64,000 bases of DNA from Gentiana macrophylla (taxonomy: Eukaryota > Streptophyta > Magnoliopsida > Gentianales > Gentianaceae). Every line of letters starts with the position of its first letter. The first letter of the stretch is position 1. The position numbers and the translations under genes are program-made. Below, one piece after another: positions 54,989-64,000 of this stretch. The notes below the pieces were generated by a model. The model had not been told where the DNA came from and ran no database searches. It saw only the letters and a list, made by a program, of their open reading frames with translations. The stretch lies in NCBI GenBank assembly GCA_026214975.1, contig CM047810.1, positions 372,001-436,000 on the forward strand, given 5' to 3'.

Positions 54989-57278
54989 CACTACAACAAA
55001 ACACGTTTTTTGGGACGACATTTTATGGTCTCTTTAAAACCAATGTCATCCCAGAAAAGGTTTAAAAGGACGACATGTCGTTCTATAAAGTCGTCACTTA
55101 TGCTCTGTCCCTTTAAATAACTCTTTTAAATGGACGAAAAAGTCATCCATTTAAATGTATGCTGACGAGACACAAACTTATCTAAGAAATTTCAACGTGC
55201 TGACATGGCTTTCTTTGAAGGGACGACATTGTCGTCCCTATAAACATGACTCATTTATTATGAAGAAAGATTTTGTTTTATGTAAAAAATATTTTTTGGG
55301 ACGACAATGTCGTCCCTTCAAAACATTTACATTTCGTTTTAATAATAAAATTCAATACGAAAAAAATATATAATTTTTGATAAAATCTTTTTTGGGACGA
55401 TAAAGTCGTCCCTTCAAAAACCTTTGGGCAAAAATAATTTTTTTATAAAATTTTTGTATACAAAATTTTATAAAATATTTGTTGGGACGGTATGTCGTCC
55501 CTTTAAATGTTTGTTGGGACGACATGTCGTCCCTTTAAATGTTTTTCTATTTTAATTTTTTTTTTGTTTTCGCATGACCTCTCATGCTATTTACATCAAA
55601 CCAATCATGTTTTTTCCAAAATCCATAACAGAAGCTCACAAAATAGAAATGTATTGGGATTCATACCAAAACGAAATACAATAGCTTAGTGAATTTTTTT
55701 TACGCAAAATACAAAGTTGTACAATGTTTCCAAAAGTAACAATAGTCTCCTCTAGAATGTCTACGCATCATCGTCAACTTCAGAATCGTCTTCATCTTCA
55801 TCGGAAGACTCTGTGCTAACCTCTATTTGCATATCCGGTTCCTTAGCCTTAAGATTAGTCAGCAAAAATTTGAGAAGAGCCCCTTGAGATCAATCGCTCG
55901 GTGATTTAATCGATAACGGATGTCGGGATTGAGATCAATCGCTCGGTGAATAAACCCTACGATTCAAATCAATCGCTCGATAACGAACTGACGATCTATA
56001 GTAGAGAGTACTATCAGAATGATCTATAAAGAAAGATATCGGTTTGAAATCACTTAATCAATAACGGATCTCGGGATTGAGATCAATCGCACGATGACAA
56101 ACCCCGAGATTCAAATCAATCGCTCGATAATGAACTGACGATCTATAGTAGATAGTACTATTAGAATGATCTATAAGGAAAGATATAGGTTTGAAATCGC
56201 TTAATCGATAACGGATGTCGGGATTGAGATCAATCGCTTGGTGACAAACCCCGAGATTCAATCAATTGCTCGATAACGAACTGACGATCTATAGTAGATA
56301 GTACTATCAGAATGATCTATAAGGAAAGAAATCGGTTTGATATCGCTTAATCGATAACGGATCTCGGGATTGAGATCAATCGCTCGGTGACAAACCCCGA
56401 GATTCAAATCAATCGCTCGCTAACGAACTGACGATCTATAGTAGAGAGTACTATCACATTGATTTACAAAGAAAGATATCGGCTTGAAATCACTTAATCG
56501 ATATCGGATCTCAGGATTGAGATCAATCGCTCATTAACGAACCCCGAGATTCAAATCAATCCCTCGATAACGAACTGATAATCGATAGTAGAGAGTATTA
56601 TTAGAATCACTTGTATTATCGTTCTTATAAAAAATTATGAATTTTATTTTTAACGCAATATTTATTAGAATATGTATATTAGAATTTTATAAAAAAAAAG
56701 TGAATCTTATTTATTAACACAATGTTTTATATTAAAAAAAATTAATTTCCTTTAAAGGGACGACAATTGTCGTTCCTACAAAAAAAAAATTATAATTTCT
56801 TTTATATAACATATTATTTTCTGAAAAAAGTTTAATGGGACAACAAAGTCGTCCCTTTAAACGCGAAATTTATATAAAAAAAAGGAATCTTATTTATTAT
56901 CACAACGTTTTATATTTAAAAAAAAATAATGGCCTTTAAAGGGACGACAATTGTCGTCTTTACAAACCCAAATTTTATAATTTCTTTTGTATAACATATT
57001 ATTTTCTGAAAAAGGATTTAATGGGACGACATTGTCGTTCATTTTAAATAATCTGTCGTCCACGTGAAATCCAAGTTCAGCGCGGCGGGGTTAATATTTT
57101 ATTTATTGGGACGACATTGTAAATCGCCCCTTTAAAGCTTCCTCCAAAAATCCGCCAAAACTTTGACTATTTTTGAATTCATTTAAAGAGACGATTTGTC
57201 GTCGCAATAAAGATATTTGAAGGGACGACAATGTCGTCCCTTTAAAGTTTGTCCCTTCAGCTGGCGATTCTTGTAGTG
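54989..57278. mobile_element. CACTA (En/Spm) transposon, non-autonomous, 2.3 kb
   Basis: Starts CACTACAACAAAA and ends TTCTTGTAGTG, with target duplication GGA (54986-54988, 57279-57281). Both subterminal regions are packed with palindromic GGGACGACAATGTCGTCCC-type words, at least ten copies, the expected transposase-binding repeats. The interior holds a 147-bp tandem array and, on the minus strand near 55860-55760, an acidic protein end (STESSDEDEDDSEVDDDA then stop), perhaps the C-terminus of a lost element protein. No DDE transposase is present. Confidence 0.93.
55880..56612. repeat. 147-bp tandem array in the CACTA element
   Basis: Five units with the core GACGATCTATAGTAGAGAGT starting near 55990, 56137, 56283, 56430 and, degenerate, 56577 (spacing 146-147 bp). 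Each also holds GAGATCAATCGCTCGGTGA, ATTCAAATCAATCGCTCGAT and AAGAAAGATATCGGTTTGA. The last unit is the most diverged. Confidence 0.92.
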
Positions 57279-57281
57279 GGA

Positions 57282-57575
57282 GGCGAACGTTATCTTAGGA
57301 TCAAAATAATGAGGAAATGTGGATTTATATCATTAAATCATTTTAATTATATTGAAAATATCCGTAAAAGGTATGGTCATATGGACCATAAGCCTGCATC
57401 TACACCCATAGATCCTACTATCAAGTTAATGAAAAATAATGGTAGATGATATGACCAATTACAATATGCAAGTGTGATAGGAAGTCGTATGTATGCTATG
57501 CATTGCACAAGATTTGATATTGCTTATGCAGTTGGTATATTATGTCGTTTCACAAGTGTGATATATGTCGTTTTC
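57282..57575 (+). pseudogene. Copia D reverse transcriptase, right part
   Basis: Continues with a LGIKI-type start, then IMRKCGFISLNHFNYIENIR, YGHMDHKPASTPIDPTIKL and, after a stop, YASVIGSRMYAMHCTRFDIA and YAVGILCRFTS. This is the thumb/connection of copia RT. The sequence is lost after about 57560. Confidence 0.85.
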
Positions 57576-59731
57576 TGGATTACTAGTAAAACGACATATA
57601 TAATATATATATATATATATATCTCGATGATCGTTAAAATCTTACCAGCAGCAGCAGCAAAGGCAGTAGTAATCATGAAGGTTGATAGGAAGAATAAGCA
57701 TACATGTTTATACATTGTTTCCTCTCCTTTCCTTCTACTTAGCTTTATCGCAGATTACTTGTGTGAAATTTGGTGGGAATTCATTCTATTCAATGCTATT
57801 AATATATATAGGGGATAACTTATGATATATAGCAGCAACTCACAATCTCTTGCCCGCTTTTAATCCGGCAATATTAAAATAGAAGATACGTCTATATTAT
57901 ATTCAATGATGTAAAACAATGCATCTTAATTGTATCATATATTCATTATTGTATCTAATTAGTACTTAGTAGTTGTGGTTATAGCATTAGCCGAAGTAAA
58001 AGACATCAATTCAGTTGGATAAGCTAGGACTTCTTTATTACCAAGTGAATATAATTGATTCTACTCTGGCATTTCTATATTTTATTACGTACTAGTTTTA
58101 TCATACTAATTAACTTACTATTATTTTTTATTATAATTAAAATAAGATATTTTGGAGTACAGCAACCTGCTGCTCACTATTAGAGAGAAAAGAAAAAAGA
58201 AGAGAGTCAATGCTTGTATGGGGACGTATATACATATGTTCATAGACAACATAAACGACAGAAAAATATTTGCCTATATATATATGTTTGAGAAACCCTT
58301 ATTACTATAATTACTATAATTATTATTATTATTATTATTATTATTATGCAAATATAAAGCCGCCCAAACATGATTGACATCTATGTATTTACGTTTCCCT
58401 ATGCTCTCCTCCCTTGCATTATAACTTGGTCGTAATATATTATTTTATGTTCAAGTATTGAGACTTTATAAACTTCTTCCTTTTTTTATAATAAAAAAAA
58501 ATAAAAAATAAAAAAAAGAGAGAAATTGATAGCATTTTCAAAAGTGTGAATAAGCATAGATTATTATGTAAAATATGTTGATATGAGATTTTCTTTGTAT
58601 TCTATTGTTGAAGGATTATCGAGAATTCGTTTCGTTTCGTTTCGTTTCAATAAAAGATGAGTCTTAAATTAGGTTGTACTTTGAGCAAATCTAATGTATC
58701 ACACTATTAGGGGAGGAGATGCCTCCGCTGAAATCCGAAAAATAATTTTTTACTTTATTAAAAAAACGGTATAATTGGGTGTTGTTAAAAAAATTAAGAA
58801 CATTATTATGGATCCGTTATTATTGGTAAAGCATCTCGAGTTAGTGTTGGAAAGGCATCTTGAGTAGATGAGAGCTACTTCAGCATTGCAAGATCCAGAG
58901 AGTGAGTGTGTGTGTGTGTGTGTTTTTTTAATTGGCAAGAAAAAGTTTGGCTTAAACCTATCATCTTCGATTTCTTAGTCTTAGATTTAGGGTTTCGACT
59001 GCCAAATCAATAGCAAGTTATAATTATTTTCCAACAACCCCATGCAAATGCAAATGCAAATGCAAATGCATGATCTAGAAATGATTTTCCAAACGAGACT
59101 TTGCCCCACCCGTACGTAGTAAGCCTTGAAGAAAAAAAACACACACACACACACACGCATCTTCCGATCTGCACTTAACGCATTCAAAACCAATATAAAA
59201 AAAAATTAAAAAAAAACTGGAAGGGAATTCTGGTTAATGTTCTGGATGTTAAACAAGGATAACCCAAAGAGGGACATGATCGCATGGTTTAAAATAAACC
59301 ATTGCGGTTCGCATATTGACATGATCACATGGGGGGTTCTCTTAAAATAAACTATGAGCTTCCCAACAGCAATTTCCTGGCTGGTTTTCAAGGGAGGGCA
59401 TTCCCTTCAAAATATGCATTCCCACAGCCCCCAGTTTTTTTTTTACCAAAATGAAGCTGCTGCTGCCCATGATTTATATCACAATATTATGATGCTAAAT
59501 AACCAAGAAAACAGCTACCAAGGAAAAAACCCCGTCATCAGAAGAAAGCAACATTGGAAATAACATCAACAGATAACACAGACACAAAATGGTCATACCT
59601 TTCTTTCATTAGGAAAAATAATATCACCAACACGTCAAAAAAGAAAAGGAAAAAGAAAAACCTCTCATCGCACAAATCAAAACCATTCAACGACAACAAC
59701 AACGTCACTCAATTTGAATGTCTCTACTTTA
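57576..59731. other. AT-rich intergenic DNA with microsatellites
   Basis: No gene supported. It holds (AT)n at 57597-57622, (TTA)n at 58318-58346, TTTCG repeats at 58627-58648, (GT)n at 58905-58923, AAATGC repeats at 59043-59070 and (AC)n at 59141-59156. About 59400-59731 may include the RPL13a 3' UTR. Confidence 0.5.
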
Positions 59732-61595
<1,864 letters not shown>

Positions 61596-61698
61596 CTACC
61601 CCTATATATCTCTCTCCCTCTCTCAATCGCTTACACAATGCCTGCCTGCAAGCTCAGCTGCTTGAAAATGGTGAGTGTGGAGATCAAGGCTACGGTTT

Positions 61699-61706
61699 TA
61701 GGGTTT
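61699..61706 (-). promoter_or_regulatory. Telo-box in the RPL13a promoter
   Basis: AAACCCTA on the minus strand, about 107 bp upstream of the ATG. Telo-boxes are known from plant ribosomal protein promoters, usually near site II motifs. Confidence 0.7.
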
Positions 61707-61737
61707 TTTTTAGGATTGGGAATTTTATGGCGCGGAC

Positions 61738-61743
61738 TGGGCT
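61738..61743. promoter_or_regulatory. Site II-like element of RPL13a
   Basis: TGGGCT (AGCCCA on the gene strand) 32 bp upstream of the telo-box. The telo-box and TGGGCY pairing is the classic plant translation-gene promoter arrangement, bound by TCP factors at the TGGGCY part. Confidence 0.6.
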
Positions 61744-61818
61744 TAGCGGGTTTTTGGGTCATGTGTTTTTTTTTTTTTTTGTCCTACGGGCTACGTTATT
61801 GTTATCGGGAGGGACTAA

Positions 61819-62406
61819 GGGTATTCCCATGAGAATCCCTATCCCTATCCTCACATATACTATTAAAAAATACATATCCCTACTTTACAGCAACTAAATT
61901 CACAATACTCTACATCAGCATCCCTATCTCTATCCTTACAACATTAAAATATTCATTTTTGAACTATAAATAATTTTGTCAAAGGTAACTTTTCAAATTC
62001 AAATTTTACTCCAACTACTATATTTCAACTGGCTATATTCGAACACACACATTTTTCCAAAATTATTTTTAAAATTCAAAATTTTACTCCAACTATTATA
62101 TATTTGAACACACACATTTTTCAAAACTTACTTTTTAATTCCAATTTTACTCCAATTACTATATTTCAACTTTATATTTAATGAGAGGAAGAAAAAAAAA
62201 AATCGTTTCATAAAATAAAATAAAAATAAAAAAATGTAAGGATAGCTACAATGTCACCCTGCATTTGGGGTGACATCGCTCATCATCCACCCCCAATGTA
62301 GGGTGGGGATAAAGTATCTCGACGCGCAGAGAGTTTTTACTTTTTCCTATTTTTTTCCTACATTGTAGGGATAAAGGTGGAGATAAAGACTCTGATGCTA
62401 ATACCC
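61819..62406. mobile_element. Tourist-type MITE (588 bp) upstream of RPL13a
   Basis: Ends GGGTATTCCCATGAGA and, inverted, GGGTATTAGCATCAGAG, flanked by TAA on both sides (61816-61818, 62407-62409). The interior is AT-rich with tandem words (ATTTTACTCCAACTA and CACACACATTTTTC, two to three copies). It lies 227 bp upstream of the RPL13a start codon and so borders the promoter. Confidence 0.8.
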
Positions 62407-62409
62407 TAA

Positions 62410-62785
62410 GACCTGTTTCATTACATTATTTTTCTAATAATCTGAAATTGTCCTTTTTAATTTTTAGGCAGAAAATTGTCCTTAAAAAAAAAAACGTTAA
62501 GTTCAAAAAAAAAAAACGTGGATCTGAAATTTTGAATATGAAATGGTAATTATACTCCTAAAAAAATGGTAATTATATTTCGATTAGGTTTTATAATCAT
62601 TTAACAAAAACAATTTAATTAGTGCCCCAAGGGCAAGGCACTTTTGTGCAGGAGGGAGGACTTAGATTATTCCACACGCGCGCGCTGGCATGCATGTGTC
62701 CCGTCGCCTTCGGCTTTCATTTCGGTTAAGTATTCTTATTAATTTTTTTATAAAAAAAAAAAAAAACAATTTAATTAAGTAAAGT
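62410..62785. other. AT-rich intergenic DNA
   Basis: A/T homopolymers, a CGCGCGCG patch at 62679-62686 and no coding signal. Confidence 0.5.
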
Positions 62786-62800
62786 AAGTAGATATTAGTT

Positions 62801-63519
62801 GGTCTTCCAGCTATACGGATTCATGATGGATCAGATCTTAATCCACTGCCCGTTTTTTATGGATGTACTCTTCATAGAGTGCAATCAGGTTGTCTCTACC
62901 CTTAATATTTGATCAGTGTTTGAGATTTTGTAGCCGTTTGCTGGTGTTGTCTTTTGGTGGCAGGATCCCTGCCCACCTCAAAGCTTGATGGATATGGAAT
63001 CAACCAAGATATCAATGGTGGATACCTTGGCCTTTTGATGATTGCACCGTTCTAGGGTGGCACTCTTCATTTATTAATGAAGGGTGCAACACAGGTGGTA
63101 AATTTTCCCGTCTATTTTCAATTTTCTTTGGCTTGGCTGCATTTTTTTTGGGTGTTGTGGTCCTTTTTACGGTGCAGATTCAATGGATGCTGAGCATAGA
63201 CGTCACATATGCTGCTCTGATAGCTTTAGGCTTCCGGTTTTTCTGAATTTCTCATATGTTTGTACGCAGCTTTTGCTGCTAGTGGTTTTTTCTCTTTTGT
63301 TGGTTAGATAGAGGTTTCCGATGCACATAGGCTCTTACTCTTTCCATAGCATCCGGTTTTTCTCATCCTGGGTTTTCCGGACTAGAGTCTTAGGAAGGTG
63401 AGGTATGTGAATTGATGACATATCTTTTGTATTGGAATGTGCATGGGATGTGCACTATAAACCTTGTAAATTTCAGTTCATCTATAAAATTTACTGGTTT
63501 TTCAAAACCAAAAAAAAGC
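62801..63519 (+). mobile_element. Retroposon with 15-bp target duplication
   Basis: A 719-bp insert ending in a short A-rich tail (CCAAAAAAAA) and bracketed by AAGTAGATATTAGTT (62786-62800) and AAGTTGATATTAGTT (63520-63534), 14 of 15 bases identical. Poly(A) plus a long variable duplication is the mark of LINE-driven insertion. The body has no intact ORF; it may be a truncated LINE 3' end or a processed transcript. Confidence 0.7.
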
Positions 63520-63587
63520 AAGTTGATATTAGTTTTGATAAGAAAATGAAGTGATTAGAGTAAATAAGTATAGGGGAAATCTATATA

Positions 63588-63757
63588 AGAAATGACAGGG
63601 ACACAACGAAATTACACAACTAATTGGCACAACGGTGATATACACCATTGGTTATTGTGGCAACTATAGTGATTGATCTAGGTCTCACAATAACCAATGG
63701 TATAGATCACCGTAGTGGCAATCGATTGTGTAATTTCGTTGTGTCTCTATCATTCCT
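63588..63757. mobile_element. Hairpin (foldback) MITE, about 170 bp
   Basis: Arms 63588-63660 and 63680-63757 are inverted copies sharing GACACAACGAAATTACACAA and ACCATTGGTTATTGTG, with a short loop. RNA from it would fold into a long near-perfect hairpin. No coding capacity. Relative of 48846-48965. Confidence 0.85.
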
Positions 63758-64000
63758 CAATGCATATTATCTTCAAGCCTTTGCACTCCAGCAATAAATT
63801 GTACTCTCCAGTCCCATGAAAACTGAATGATGTATCGCTCCTCCGCAAGGCATGGCATGGCATGGCATGACATTGTAAAGAAGATTAATAATGTTGATGG
63901 ATGCAACTTTCTCCAATAGCATTTTAGCCAATGGAGGGTCTCATTCTCATAGATTAATTCTTGAGATCTTTTCTAGGCCATTAGAAAGTGTTTTTCATAG
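63758..64000. other. Intergenic DNA at window end
   Basis: Contains a GGCATGGCATGGCATG run (63848-63870). No gene is seen in what is visible. Confidence 0.5.

Overview
This is nuclear DNA of a flowering plant, almost certainly a eudicot. The evidence is plant-type ribosomal protein exons with plant splice sites, Ty1/copia and Ty3/gypsy elements primed by tRNA-like PBS sequences, and CACTA, MULE, PIF/Harbinger and Stowaway transposons. The species cannot be named from the sequence. There is no operon structure. Only three loci look like live host genes; most of the remainder is transposon sequence stacked inside other transposon sequence.

Host genes. (1) A 66-residue 4F5/SERF-family protein, + strand, 12581-14032, three exons. 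Its first intron reads as a U12-type AT-AC intron, spliced by the minor spliceosome. (2) A small cysteine-rich, possibly secreted peptide, - strand, 53842-54201. (3) Cytosolic ribosomal protein uL13 (RPL13a), - strand, 59732-61592, four exons and 207 residues, with a telo-box and a site II-like motif upstream and a Tourist-type MITE behind them.

Layout. 1-4.8 kb: AT-rich intergenic DNA with a Stowaway MITE, a degenerate Stowaway end and local duplications. 4.8-6.5 kb: a non-autonomous MULE filled with a 21-bp minisatellite. 6.6-12.1 kb: two LINE remnants in opposite orientation, the second split by a 3.1-kb LTR element with a CCTTA target duplication. 12.5-14.1 kb: the SERF gene. 15.7-48.8 kb: a large nest. 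A minus-strand copia RT fragment abuts a plus-strand copia (LTR, PBS and gag at 17.2-18.4 kb; pol at 33.4-34.3 and 46.4-48.5 kb; 3' LTR to 48.8 kb). Its gag-pol is split by a gypsy LTR and leader (18.4-33.4 kb), and that LTR is itself split by a complete 13.9-kb SIRE-like copia with 1.72-kb LTRs and a long region 3' of pol. Its integrase is split by a 12.1-kb PIF/Harbinger element carrying a Myb-like ORF and a DDE transposase, which in turn holds a 6.9-kb gypsy-like element and fragments of a nitronate monooxygenase gene. 48.9-52.1 kb: the 3' end of another minus-strand copia, whose LTR carries a Pack-MULE with a PGIP gene fragment. 52.1-53.4 kb: a TRIM-like element. 54.7-57.6 kb: a copia RT split by a 2.3-kb CACTA element. 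61.8-64 kb: MITEs and a retroposon with a 15-bp target duplication.

Sequence quality matters here. Near-identical repeat pairs (SIRE LTRs, gypsy LTRs, the array at 1.1-1.5 kb) differ mainly in clusters at CTG/CAG-rich words and agree exactly over long runs between them. Part of the apparent frameshift damage in the younger elements may therefore be consensus error at CHG-methylated sites rather than mutation.
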